Under the pieces are notes generated by a model. That model had not been told where the DNA came from. It searched no databases and saw only the letters and a list, made by a program, of their open reading frames with translations. This document shows, one piece after another, positions 45,262-56,796 of a stretch of DNA of 64,000 nt (positions are counted from its first letter, which is position 1; each line of letters begins with the position of its first letter). A program made the position numbers and the translations under genes. Source of the stretch: Rugalucina vietnamica (Eukaryota; Mollusca; Bivalvia; Lucinida; Lucinidae); NCBI GenBank assembly GCA_964017185.1, contig OZ024870.1, positions 34,798,139-34,862,138 of the forward strand, read 5' to 3'.

Positions 45262-46093
45262 AATAAGAGCTGTCGCAGGACAGCGTAGCTCGCCTGAATT
45301 GTGCTTTGCCACTAAATCTATTACAATCTCTGAACCAAGACCTTGACCTCAAGGTCTCTCAGGTGGGCAGTGAAGGTAAAGCATAAAACTTCTGACCAAT
45401 TCATGTATCTACCAACATGATCCATCAACATATTCAAGAGATATAAACTTATAAAAACTTTAACTCAGAGTGATTTTTACATAAAATTTCTAAGTCCGTG
45501 ACCTTGACCTAAAGGTCACTCAGGTGGGTTGTGATGGTACATCATAAAACTTCAGACCAATATCTATCAATATGCAAAGTATCAACTTGATCCATCAACA
45601 TATTCAAAAGATATAGACTTACAAAAACTTTAACCAAAAACTTTAACACAAAATTTCTAAGTTCGTGACCTTGACCTCAAGGTCACTCAGGTGGGTCATG
45701 ATGGTACAGCATAAAACTTCAGACCAATATCTATTAATATGCAAAGTATCAACTTGATCCATCTATATATTCAAGAGATATAGACTTACAAAAACTTTAA
45801 CCAAAAACTTCAACACAAAATTTCTAAGTCCGTGACCTTGACCTCAAGGTCACCCAGGTGGGTCATGATGGTACAGAATAAAACTTCAGACCAATATCTA
45901 CCAACATGCAAAGTATCAACTTAATCCATCTACATTTTCAAGAGATATAGACTTATAAAAACTTTAACCAAAAACTTTAACATTTGAGCAACGCCGACGC
46001 CAACGCCGACGCCGACGCCGACACCGACGCCGACGCCGACGCCGAGGTGACTGCAATAGCTCTTCCTGTACTTTCGTACAGGCGAGCTAAAAA
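45262..46093 (+). mobile_element. Composite hairpin element 4
   Basis: 5' hairpin GCTGTC-GCAG-GACAGC at 45269-45284, motif TAGCTCGCCTG at 45286-45296, ~165-bp units (cores at 45339, 45500, 45667, 45834), a GACGCC-type microsatellite at about 45990-46045, and a 3' hairpin at 46057-46089. The outer arm exactly complements the motif; the inner arm carries TT in place of the matching base. Confidence 0.74.
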
Positions 46094-46453
46094 GTTATTG
46101 TCCATGTTAGCTGACCATTTAAAGCAGAAGACACTGATCAGAATGTGGGGATGAGCTGACCTGCATCTTCAGCATCTCCACTTTGTACATGTATGTACAG
46201 GTCATTCTGTTCTTATTGCCACAATTCCCATTTGTTACAATATCCAACCATGGGCATGGATAACCAAACTGGCTACCATTGTCCAGAGAAAATTACATCC
46301 ACTCACGCCTACAATTGCCACCTATTAACATCATCAACCTCCATTTCTAACCATTCATTGCCAGCTAATTAGACCTATTCTGTAACTTATAAGGACACTT
46401 AAAACTCAATAGACCTACCTGATCTAACCAGCAAGGATTAAGCATCACTATAT

Positions 46454-46675
46454 GAGCCATGATGCAAGAAAAACGGTCTTTGGGGTTTTCGACCCAGTCT
46501 GACACAAACTGGTCTGCACAGGCACAGAAGATGGCTAGAAGCTTGAAATTTCGGATTTAAGAACAAGAAAAAATTAGCAAAAACAAAGGCGCTGATCGGC
46601 TTCGAAGTTACTGCGAAGCTGATCTGCGCCTTTGTATTCGCATAAGCAAAAATCCGGTTTTCTCATGACGCGGCT
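46454..46675 (-). mobile_element. MITE-A
   Basis: TTCGAAG / CTGCGAA stem with one mismatch; part of the body deleted. Confidence 0.82.
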
Positions 46676-46679
46676 TATA

Positions 46680-47356
46680 GAGCTGCATCATAAAACCTGC
46701 TATTTTCCATTATACATTAAGGCAAAGATCAACTCAAATGTTCACTGAGTCTGAGTCTGCACTGTTTATATACATCAATATACAGAACATAAAGGAGTCT
46801 GACTAGCCATTTAAGTCATTTGCATGTTAATGATCTCCGAAAATGGACGAAAATCTAATATTGATTATGGAAAGTATCAAAATCAGATGCAATGGCACTA
46901 AATGCCTATTAAACATGTAAATGTCCTTTGATTCTTTTCAGTGATGCTGAGTTAATCAACAGTATGTCATTTCAGGATGTTTGAATCTTTTTATTTGGAT
47001 TTTCCCATGGATACAACATGGAGTACCGTATATTAAGAAACATGCTGGTACAGCTTACGTCACTGGACAAATTCTTGTAATCAGTTTTAGAATTTTAATA
47101 GATCAAACTTTATATTTCAACAGCTAGATTGCCATATAGCTTACAAAACACCATGAATGTATTTTAATTACAGTGCGACAAAGAAATCATACATAATGGT
47201 GTATGTAACAGAGAGGTTTCTAGATCGGTCATAATGTAGATGCAACTTGGTCAAAACAGTCTAAGCATACAATCATGTACATGTACTTCGAGACTTTAAA
47301 TTAGAGACATTTGATCATTCTTGAAAGTTAAAACTAAGAACCAATTAAGAATTCTA
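46680..47356. other. Upstream region of the GPCR gene
   Basis: No repeat or coding signal recognised; would hold the promoter and 5' UTR if the gene starts here. Confidence 0.4.
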
Positions 47357-49666
47357 ATGGAAGTTAGTGCTATCATAGAAGCAGTCATAATATGTCTCAT
47401 AATTACGGTTGCCGTTAGCGGCAATATCTCACTGTGGATTATAATTTGTAAATCGCGAGATCTACAGACCGTGACCAACATGTTCATCCTGGGACTCTCC
47501 GCCGCTGACCTGCTGGTTTCCGCAGTCAACATGCCACTAACAGTTTCTGCCATAGTTGCCAATGATTGGCCATTCTCCGAGTCTTCGTGTACGATTCTAG
47601 GTTTCTTCAATATGCTGTTTCTTGTGACGAGTGTGATGTCACTGTGTAACATTAGCATCAACAGATACTGCATGGTGTGTCGGCCACACAAATTTAAAAA
47701 TATTTATACAACAAGAAATGCTATTTTTATGATAACAGGTAAGCCATTTTATATTGAATTCTTTGAAGCCATTATAGTACAAAGTCAAAATAATCCTCTT
47801 TATATTTGAATCCAATATGTTACATATGTGTGTCTTTTACAGTTGCTTAACCCATTCATGACAAATGGATTCAACGATCATTATCATTTCATTTCACTTT
47901 CATTTTAGGGCATTCAGGTGTGATTTTAAATTTCAATTTCATTTTTTGAGGAAATACCTTTAAGCAAACAGTATAGCCCCAGATGGGACGCAGTGTTTTG
48001 CAGCATCACATCTGGGACTAAACTGTTTGCCTATGTCCCATAAAAAGAACGTCAGGAGTTAATATCAAAATAATAACATGATCTCCATGTGTCAAATAAG
48101 TTCAACAATATTTTTAACAGTATATGAGCTGCCTCGTGGGAAAACCAACAATGTGGTTTCCTAATAGGTCCCACACAAACCGGCCAGTACAAGCACAGAA
48201 GCTGGCTAGAAGCTTGAAATTTCGGATTTAAGTAGTAGAGGAACTGTACTCTCCGAGTAGCGAAAACAAAGGCGCTGATCAGCTTCGCAGTTACTGTGAA
48301 GCTGATCTGCGCCTTTGTTTACGCCCATGCAGATTGTTGGTTTTCCCATGTGGTGGCTCATATTTTTGTCAGCTAAAGCAAAGAGTGACTGGGCAAATTT
48401 TATCATTCAGTTGAATGTATCTATTACCTATGAATGTCAATCAAAACTTTTATGAGCCAGCAAAATCACTTTAAAAGGTCAAAATATAGAAAACGAACAA
48501 AAAAAATAAAGTCATTTCACTTGCTTTGCAAAAAAAAAAGAAAAAAAAAAGTAATTTCACTTGGTTTTCCAAGCGACAGCACTTTCAATTTCAAGAATAC
48601 TACAGAACAAATGACTATGAGCCGCCCCATGGGAAAACCAACAATCTGCATATGCGAAAACAAAGGCGCAGATCAGCTTCGCGGTACTGATCAGCGCCTT
48701 TGTTTTCGCTTCTCGGATAGTACATTTCCTCTTCTACCTAAATCCGAAATTTCAAGATTCTAGCTCTTTTCTGTGCTTGTACAGGTCGGTTTGTGTCAGA
48801 CCTGTTCGGAAACCACATTGTTGGTTTTCCCACGAGGTGGCTCACTATATTGAATTACCTTACCAATACAATACTGTACAGTTGTGGCACCCACCAGTGC
48901 TGTAACTATGATGTTATATTAACAAAATAAGCAAATTTTTGCCTTTTTGTGATTTTTCAAGCGGTTAATTGTAATAAGCCACAATTTTGTATAATTTTCA
49001 GGTGTGGTATCTTTATCAGTATTACTATCATCACCACCATTGTTTGGCTGGGGAAAATATTCCTATATCACTGTACAATCATTCTGCTTCTGTGACTGGT
49101 CCATGAGCATGTCCTATGCAATCTTCATGATCATTTGCTGCTTCGGAGGCCCATTCAGTGTAATGACTGTTTGCAACATTTTCATTTATCGGTCTGTAAG
49201 GGCGAGCAGTAAAAGGGTTTCTAAAATCAGCCCGGCTCCAGTTACCACGACCGAAAGAACAAGTGCTACAGAGACTGAACTGTCTAAGATGGATGTAGCT
49301 ACAACTTCTATAACAGTAACGGACAGAGATTCAGGAACATCAACTACGGTTGCTATGAGGGTAACAGAGAAACTGAAGAAAAAAGCTGCAGCGAAACGAA
49401 AATCAGCGTCAGAAATCATGGAACAGCGATTAGCCATGTCGCTGATAGTTGTCGTGATAGTGTTTGTGATATCGTGGCTACCCTACTGCATCAGTATGCT
49501 ACTACTGATATTCCATGATGACTCGGTGCCCAGGATTTTTCACATGTTTACAATAACCCTGGGGTATGCCAATAGCTGTTGTAATCCTATAATTTATGGC
49601 CTTATGAACACCCAGTTTGCCAAAGGATTCAGGGACCTGTACTGCTGGTGGAGAAAGAAGTGCTAG
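47357..49666 (+). CDS. Class A (rhodopsin-like) GPCR, NRY type, 2 exons
   Basis: A seven-transmembrane receptor at the plasma membrane; the ligand is unknown. The exons are 47357-47738 and 49002-49666, joined through a glycine codon (gtaagc donor, attttcag acceptor), giving 348 residues. Visible marks are N23 of TM1, D51 in LSAADLL of TM2, C78 at the start of TM3, N102-R103-Y104 replacing DRY, SSPPLFGWG after TM4, a proline-containing TM5 (FGGPFSVMTV), a Ser/Thr-rich third loop with a basic KLKKKAAAKRK end, SWLPY in TM6 and N322-PIIY in TM7. NRY and GWG recall melatonin, GPR84 and Tre1/moody-like receptors, but it belongs clearly to none. The first ATG gives a very short N-terminus; the frame is open for only 36 bases upstream. 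Two MITE-A copies lie in the intron. Family certain, subfamily open. Confidence 0.92.
47848..48060. mobile_element. Family E TTAA-flanked MITE (GPCR intron)
   Basis: TTAACCCATTCATGACAAA to GAGTTAA, with an inner palindrome around ccccagatgggac...catctggg. Confidence 0.78.
48126..48359 (-). mobile_element. MITE-A (GPCR intron)
   Basis: TTCGCAG / CTGTGAA stem; ATAT duplicated. Confidence 0.9.
48619..48843 (+). mobile_element. MITE-A with stem deletion (GPCR intron)
   Basis: GATCAGCTTCGCGGTACTGATCAG: most of the right arm is gone. Confidence 0.88.
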
Positions 49667-49695
49667 TAAATATGACAGATCTCAAAAAGATATTT

Positions 49696-49929
49696 GAGCC
49701 TGTGCGTGAGAAAACCAACAATTTGGATTCTGACCAGGTCTGACACAAACCGCTCTGTACAGCCACAGAAGCAGGCTAGAATCTTGAAATTTCGTATTTA
49801 AGAAGAAGAAGGATTGTACTATCCGTGCAGTGAAGACAAAGGTACTGATTGGCTGTGCAGTTACTGCACAGCTGATCTGCGGCTTTGTTTTCGCCTTTGC
49901 AAATTGTTGGTTTACTCATTTGGTGGCTC
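49696..49929 (-). mobile_element. MITE-A just after the GPCR stop
   Basis: GTGCAG stem; ATTT duplicated; begins 30 bp past the stop codon, so it likely lies in the 3' UTR. Confidence 0.88.
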
Positions 49930-50212
49930 ATTTAATTTTTTCTAACCACGGCCGTTCCGGTGACAATAGAGAATGACTAGGAACATTATGTCAATAAGAT
50001 TCTGTATAAATGGTTAGTTGTCCGACCTAACTTTTTTCATGCTCATGTCAGATGAGCAGAAGGTTAAACAGCCTTAGTCAAAATTGGTATACATGTACAT
50101 AGATATTTTTTTTTTCATTTTTAAAGAAATGCAATTTATTGTCTAATACAGAAATTATAATAGATTTTCTAATACAGAAATAATAATGATTTCATAAACC
50201 CAGTTCACACCA

Positions 50213-50456
50213 GGACCCGGTTGTTCAAAGCATCGTTAGCTTAACGATATCGTTAAGACATAAATTTGTTAAGCAAATATCAGCTTAAGTAACAAATACA
50301 CTGTTATTTTTTGTTGAAAAAATGTGAGAATCCTTTGCAGTGCAAAGGATTCTCACATTTTTTCAACAAAAAATAACAGTGTATTTGTAATATTCATGTT
50401 TGAAATTTTAACGAAACGTTTACTAACGACATCGTTAGTTTTGAACAACTGGGCCC
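50213..50456. mobile_element. Family D MITE, near-identical second copy
   Basis: GGACCCGGTTGTTCAAAG ... TTTGAACAACTGGGCCC with the same perfect 97-nt hairpin as 15268-15364. Confidence 0.88.
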
Positions 50457-50459
50457 AGA

Positions 50460-50878
50460 CCACGTTCCCACTACCTCCTTACCACTCCCTAAAAGAATCA
50501 AGAATGTGGTACGGTCTTGTAGAATGTAGTATAAATTTAAAGGACGTAGCGAGGTCTTGATGGACGTGGAGGTCTTGGTCAAAGTTTGAACGTGCTCAAT
50601 AAAGTGTGGAGAGGACGGGGTGGAATGGACGTGGTAAGGACGTGGTAAGGACGTCGTAGGAACTTTAGGACCTAGTAAGAATGCAGCGCAAACGTAGTGC
50701 TGTCTTCATCAACGTGGTATATGAACCTGTTGCCGACCATCAAGACCTCACTACGACTCCATTACATCTGCGCTACGTTAATCAGGTTCTCGATAAGACC
50801 ATACCTCACTTCTTGTATGTCCATACCATGTCCTAGAAGACTGGAGTCAGAGTGCATTCTTATTACGTCCTTATGATT
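50460..50878. other. Stretch of repeated GGACGTGG(T) words
   Basis: GGACGTGGTAA-type words recur on one strand, and complementary words (CCACGTT, CCATACC) lie at the left and right, suggesting a degraded inverted-repeat element. No coding frame. Confidence 0.4.
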
Positions 50879-50879
50879 T

Positions 50880-51114
50880 GAGCCGCATCGTGAGAAAACC
50901 GGATTTTTGCCTAGGCGAAAACAAAGGCGCAGATCAGCTTCGCGGTAACCGCGAAGCTGATCAGCGCCTTTGTTTTCGCTACACGGATAGTATATTTCCT
51001 CTTCTTCTTATATCCGAAATTTCAAGCTTCTAACCTGCTTCTGAGACTGTACAGGTCGGTTTGTGTCAGACCTGGTCGGAAATCCCGTAGACCGGTTTTC
51101 TCGCGTCGCGGCTC
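50880..51114 (+). mobile_element. MITE-A
   Basis: Perfect TTCGCGG stem; ATTT duplicated. Confidence 0.92.
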
Positions 51115-51318
51115 ATTTGTCCTCAGTCAGTTCTGATGAGATTGCTTAAAAGCCGTGACTTGTTACATTTGTATTTTAACTTCTCATTCAAAAATCTTTT
51201 AGTAATGTCTGGAGGAAGCCATAACTGGTACTAAGGGAAGCTAACGTGTCGTTATCAAAGACACAACATTGCACCAGTGGTGTACAAACCCCAACCTCTT
51301 GATCCAGATCCAGCCCTC

Positions 51319-51552
51319 GGCCCCCTCATTAGAAAACCAACGATGTGGTTTCTGACCAGGCCTGACACAAACCGGGTTGTACAGCAACAGAAGCAGGCTA
51401 AACACTTGAAATTCTGGATTTAAGTAGAAGAGGAACTGTACTATCCGAGTAGCGAAAACAAAGGTGCAGATCAGCTGTGCAAATTACTGCACAGCTGATC
51501 TGCGTCTTTATTTTCATATATGCAAATTGTTGGTTTTCTCATGATGCGGCTC
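51319..51552 (-). mobile_element. MITE-A
   Basis: Perfect GTGCA-type stem; left end diverged. Confidence 0.8.
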
Positions 51553-51862
51553 ATTTTATTAGGAATAAAACAAAGGAACAAGCTATGATTATCCTGTCAT
51601 GTATTTTTCCTCCAATTTTGTTTTCACAAACTATTTATAAACTTCAACATACAAGTCATAAAGCAGAGTTAACATTTTTAAACACTGCATGAACCCTGTA
51701 AAATCATCAAATAGGTTAGCATCCAATTTTTTGGAAAACTAATGTTTGGCAGCTTTTTTGGATTTCATTTTTTTTTCTCGTAACAAATAAAAACAGTGAA
51801 GCAAGGTGATGCTATTTGCAAAGAAAATCGCCAAGTTAAACAGGTAATTTAGAAGTACACAT

Positions 51863-52177
51863 TATGAAAACTTGCCCATGCAATATATAGAGAATTTTAT
51901 CAAATGAAAAAATTTAAAATTTCATTGGAAAAATTTTGATATTTTTAATAATTTTGCTCAAAACATTGATTGTGGGTACACGTTAGAACCGCCTCGCCGA
52001 GGCGGTTCTAACGAGTACCCACAATCAATGTTTGTGGACCGCCTTGCCGAGGCAGTTCTAATGAGTACCCACAATCAATGTTTTGAGCAAAAGTAAGCCA
52101 ATTTATACTCCAGTTCTGCCATATAAAAGTGGGGTTGAAGGGGGTATACACTACATGGACATGTTTTTGTGATGTAC
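51863..52177. mobile_element. Family B element with duplicated centre
   Basis: The palindrome centre occurs one and a half times (51965-52027 and a second CCGCCTTGCCGAGGCAG at about 52038). Confidence 0.7.
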
Positions 52178-52242
52178 CAAGAAAATGGCAGCAAAGTAAA
52201 ACAGGTAATTTGGAAGTACGTGAATACAAGGACACAATTATA

Positions 52243-52477
52243 GCTGAGACAAAAGAAAACCTGTTTTTGAGTTTTCTAACCAGATCCGACACAAACTGAT
52301 CTGTACAGTCACAGAAAGAGGCTAGAAGCTTGAAATTTCAGCTTTGAGAAGTAGAGGGATTGTTCTATATCAAAGAAGAGAAAATAAAGGTGCTGATCAT
52401 CGGTGCAGTTACTGCACAGCTTATCTGCGTCTGTTTTTCGCATATGCAAAAATCTAGTTTTCTCATGAAAGGCTCAT
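52243..52477 (-). mobile_element. MITE-A, diverged
   Basis: Stem GGTGCAG / CTGCACAG retained though the outer stem is decayed. Confidence 0.7.
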
Positions 52478-52479
52478 TC

Positions 52480-52948
52480 CGGTAAATGCTTATGTAGTAT
52501 TATTGTCTATGACAGACCAAATCAAGTTGCAAGAGAATTATGGATTTTGTACATTGTAACTATACGGGCACAGCCATGATAAGTTGATTGAATGGATAGA
52601 TGGAATATTTTCAAAAGTCTTGACTTTAAAAAGTCTTGACACACCTCTTGATGGAAAGTATTTCCATTATGCATACCATCTTGGTCATCAGACCTATGTG
52701 TTTAGTTTTATCTTTGTACATATAAAATGTTCATATCTACTAAATTCTGTGCATTTTGGCAAAGTATAAAAAGGATTTGAAGTATATCTGTAACTGACTG
52801 TGAAGCCTTCGTATTATCAAATGACATACAATTTAAAATACTAAGCTCAAAAATGTAATCTCTTCAAAAATATGTTAAAAGTACATGTAGTTCTAAAGTC
52901 TATGAATTTAAGCTTTCCATCTGGGCTTTTAGCCTCATATTTCATTTA
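52480..52948. other. AT-rich stretch, nothing recognised
   Basis: No coding, repeat or RNA signal seen. Confidence 0.5.
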
Positions 52949-52949
52949 A

Positions 52950-53184
52950 GCTGCAGTATACGAAAACCAATGACATGCATAGGCAAAACCAAAGGCGCAG
53001 AGCAGCTGTGCAGTATCTGCACAGGTGATCAGCGCCTCTGGTTCTCCCCCATAGATAGTACAATGTCTCTTATTTTCTAAATCTGAAATTTCAAGCGTCT
53101 TGTCTGATTCTGTGGCTGTACAGCCTGGTTTGTGTCAGACCTGTTCAAAAACTCAAATAGTTGGCTTTCTCATGCAAAGGCTTA
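52950..53184 (+). mobile_element. MITE-A, diverged
   Basis: CAGCTGTGCAG / CTGCACAGGTG stem; both ends mutated. Confidence 0.7.
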
Positions 53185-53461
53185 TTTTAGTTCCAGGAAA
53201 CCAATACATACAAGGACTCAAATAAATGCAAAAGCTGATAATAAATTAAGACAGCAACTATAAATTAAAATGGAGCTTAGCCCAGCTAGCTCAAAATTTA
53301 ATCAGTTTATAATTAGTCCATAATATTTACAGTGACTATACAATACACTATACAACAAAATGAAAATTATCAGAAAAAAAAACAAACTGTCATTTGGGAT
53401 TTCAACCCGATATGGCACTACTAAGCCCACTTATTCTTCAGTTTTAGATTTATTCTTATTA

Positions 53462-53632
53462 TCATCCCAGTCAACAATTTTGCAGTCATGTCAGGACTAC
53501 ACTGCCATGTCATGGGTGCATGGGAGTTACGGATATCTTGCTCAAGGACACAACAGGGCAACAGTGGGCTTAAACTCCCCAACCCACTGGCTCAGAAGTC
53601 TGAGGATCTACCATTAAGCCACTAAAACTCTA
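53462..53632 (-). mobile_element. tRNA-derived SINE
   Basis: Minus strand: TAGTGGCTTAATGGTAGA head, GAGTTTAAGCCC B-box-like, then TGTCCTTGAGCAAG, a motif like those in conserved SINE central domains. Confidence 0.65.
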
Positions 53633-53980
53633 GATGCCTTGAAGCTTCACATTTAAGAATTTGAAGCATTATGCTGTCAAATGCATTATGCTATCAACCC
53701 ATTTAAAAGATATGGGCCAATCCACCCTTTTTTTCCACATGCGAGCTTGACGACATTTCAGTTTTTATATGAGATTGTTTGACATTCACAGTTTTTCCAT
53801 AACAGGCTCATATAATACAATAAACAATAAGCACTTAGATGCTACAAAATATAACAGAGTTTTGTTTGTTTGTTTGTCTTTTCTTTTTTTTTTAAGAAAA
53901 CAACATAAAATGTGAGTACCAGGAAAGGCAGCATTAAAAATTACAGAAATTTATCTTTTTAATAAAATAAAATTATAATT

Positions 53981-54186
53981 GAGCCGCCTCATGGGAAAAC
54001 CAACAATTTGCATATGCGAAAACAAAGGCGCAGATCAGCGCCTTTGTTTTCGCTACATGGATAGTACAATCCCTCTACTTCCTAAATACGAAATGTCATG
54101 CTTCTAGCTGTTGTCTGTTACTGTGCAGTCCAGTTTGTGTCGACCTGGTCGGAAACCACAACGTAGGTTTTCCCACAAGGTGGCTC
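53981..54186 (+). mobile_element. MITE-A lacking the inner hairpin
   Basis: GCGCAGATCAGCGCC: the whole inner palindrome is excised between GATCAG repeats. Confidence 0.88.
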
Positions 54187-54397
54187 ATATATAGACACAG
54201 TGACCTACTTTAAACTCAGTATAAACTCAAAGTCTTAAAAAGTTTTTTTAAAAAATAAGTTGCATGAAAACAAGGTTATTCCATAACTCTTTTTATTCCA
54301 ACCCTGCATATCACACTATCAAAACTGTGTTATGACTTGTAAAAGCCCTGCTTAAGAATTGCTGACCCTGTCCGCCGACTCAAACCAGGTCCCGAGC

Positions 54398-54612
54398 TTA
54401 TAAAACTTTTTTCATGCTCAACTCAGCTGAGATTGAAATTTAAATTGGCTATAAATATTATAATAGCCCAAATAAATTGAAATTTCACCCAAACCAGCAA
54501 TTTATCCTGCTAATAAATGTTAGAATGCCAACTACTGTTAGCATTTTAACATTTATAAGCAAGATAAATTTCAGTCTCAGCTGAGTTGAGGATGAAAAAA
54601 GTTTTATAACCT
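54398..54612. mobile_element. Family C MITE variant (copy 2)
   Basis: Counterpart of 30-240; ends TATAAAACTTTTTTCATGC and AAAAAAGTTTTATAACC. Confidence 0.75.
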
Positions 54613-55039
54613 CATGGCCAGGTTGTGCAACAACTGAAGATGGCAAGTACAAGTACAAGAATTTATATATCTATGTCTCTATATCAAACTAAAACAAATG
54701 TTCAGACTTGTACTTTTGTTTTCACGTATGCAAAACACGTACATTGTATTTTTACACTATGCAATTCATTTCAAATATTAGACTACAAAGCACTACATTC
54801 TGCATTTCTATTTACATATAAATATATCACACTTCTTCTTTTTGATACATTATGGTGACTATATAACAAAAACAAACATGTCTCAAAATTAAGAAATAAT
54901 TATGTTTTTATCAGTATTTTATGCCTGTCCTTGACAATTGCTAGAAGCATTTACTTCACAAGCTATATCTGTTAGAGAAAATTTCATGTATATCCCTCCA
55001 AGATACTATGTAGAGGTACAAAAACTATTTGTTAGTATT

Positions 55040-55208
55040 GAGGTTTAACATCCAGTCAACAATTTTTCAGTCATGTTGGGACTGAGCCACCACTTCCTGG
55101 GTATTCACTATTGGAGTAAATTTACCTTGCACGGTGCCAAAAGTGGGGACTGAACCCAGGACCTCATGATTCAGAGTCAGATGCTCTACCACTACACCAC
55201 TGTGCTCC
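55040..55208 (-). mobile_element. tRNA-derived SINE (shared, copy 2)
   Basis: Counterpart of 690-853, with a few substitutions in the tRNA-like head. Confidence 0.75.
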
Positions 55209-55546
55209 TCCCACAAAAACCCCTAAAATGTTATGTATAAATACTCAGACTTTCAATTTCAACATTACTCTGCCCAATATACACTGCCAGAAACTTAAGT
55301 TCTGTTTTTGCTATCTTTCCACCAACAATAGACAGTCACCAACATAAAAGCAGTATTGCCTTGTATGAGGTCTATCAACAATAAGTAGCCTATCTATAAA
55401 TTTTCATGTCAGGATATTTCTTACAACCTAGCTAACACATATGATCATATTCAATGTGAATAATCCTCCAATATTTTAACGACATACTGGTTTAAATATA
55501 TAGTCCAATATGCGTACATTACATAGTTTTAATTATAACAATATTT

Positions 55547-55781
55547 GAGCCGCCTCGTGGGAAAACCAACAATGTGGTTTCCGAACAGGTCGGACACAAA
55601 CCGGCCTGTACAAGCACAGAAAAGAGCTAGAAGCTTGAAATTTATGAGTTAATGTAGAGGAGGAATTGTACTATCCGAGTAGCGAAAACAAAGGCGCTGA
55701 TCAGCTTCGCGGTTACCGCGAAGCTGATCTGCGTCTTTGTTTTCGCCTATGCAGATTGTTGGTTTTCCCACGAGGCGGCTC
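55547..55781 (-). mobile_element. MITE-A, copy 2, opposite to 1197
   Basis: Perfect TTCGCGG stem; a clean ATTT duplication at the same target as the copy-1 element. Confidence 0.92.
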
Positions 55782-55890
55782 ATTTATCACAATGTGAATG
55801 CATGTGAGCTTTTCTCTACGATGACATGGTTATACCATTTGAACAGTGTCATGAAGAATACTTGCTTTGTGAAAATTTGAACAAGCCCAA

Positions 55891-56119
55891 AGGTTATAAA
55901 ATCTTTTTCATGCTCAACTCAGCTGAGACTAAAATTTATCCTGTTCATAAATGTTGAAATGCCAACAATTGTTGGCATTTTAACATTTATTAGCAGGATA
56001 AATTACAGGCTTTGGTGATCTTAACCTGAAATTTCAATTTATTTGGGGTATTTCAGTAGTTATGGGGAGTTAAAATTTCATGCTCAGCTGAGATGAGCAA
56101 GAAAAAAGTTTTATAACCT
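55891..56119. mobile_element. Family C MITE (copy 2)
   Basis: Counterpart of 1540-1750, with better-preserved ends (GGTTATAAAATCTTTTTCAT ... AAAAAGTTTTATAACC). Confidence 0.78.
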
Positions 56120-56796
56120 TAGGTCCAGATGTACCAGCCTTGGACACCTATGCTTTAGCGTAGTCTCCTATCTGAATCAAAATTTCAGGGTTATCATAAA
56201 CCTTATGTGGCTATACAGCTCAGATTGGGTAAGACCTAAAGAAAATTTTTCTCATGACACTGCCCTTTTATGAAAAAGTCTCCTAAGTCATATGAAAGTT
56301 GATTTGGACAACATACTTTATTGTTTGTTCCTTGGAACAGTTATGTATCACTTTTCGCTTATTTGAACTTGCAAGTCTTTCTGTCTGTTTTATGTGACTA
56401 CTATACACTGTCTTCAAAATAATATACACTCGTAATCTTGTAAGTCTTCTTCCACATATAGCACTATACAACACAGCAATTGTTCCAAGCTTCAGTGAAC
56501 TAGCTTAAGCCGTTAAAACCTGTAACCAAGGTCACCAACCTCATAAACCTAAGAGCTCATTGGCAACAAGATCTGTCCTTTGATGCTTGCCTTCGTCTAC
56601 GTGGCTGACTGGCTTGTTGATGCTTCCTGTTCTGTTGCAGAACTCTACTAAGTCCCCCTGATCTTCAAATGATCAGAAATCCGCAAAATCTAGTACCTCA
56701 GACAGAAATCTGCAATGGGCATTGTTCCAAGGAAAGTCACTCTTGTCTTGTTCCAAGGGAAAGCATCCTATCTTATACAAAGGGGAGCCACTCTAT

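Noticed and set aside
45339..45960. CRISPR-like regular repeats
   Set aside because: Units of ~165 bp without unique spacers, in a eukaryotic composite element.
47296..47691. Long minus-strand frame over GPCR exon 1
   Set aside because: A shadow of the receptor coding strand; no features of its own.
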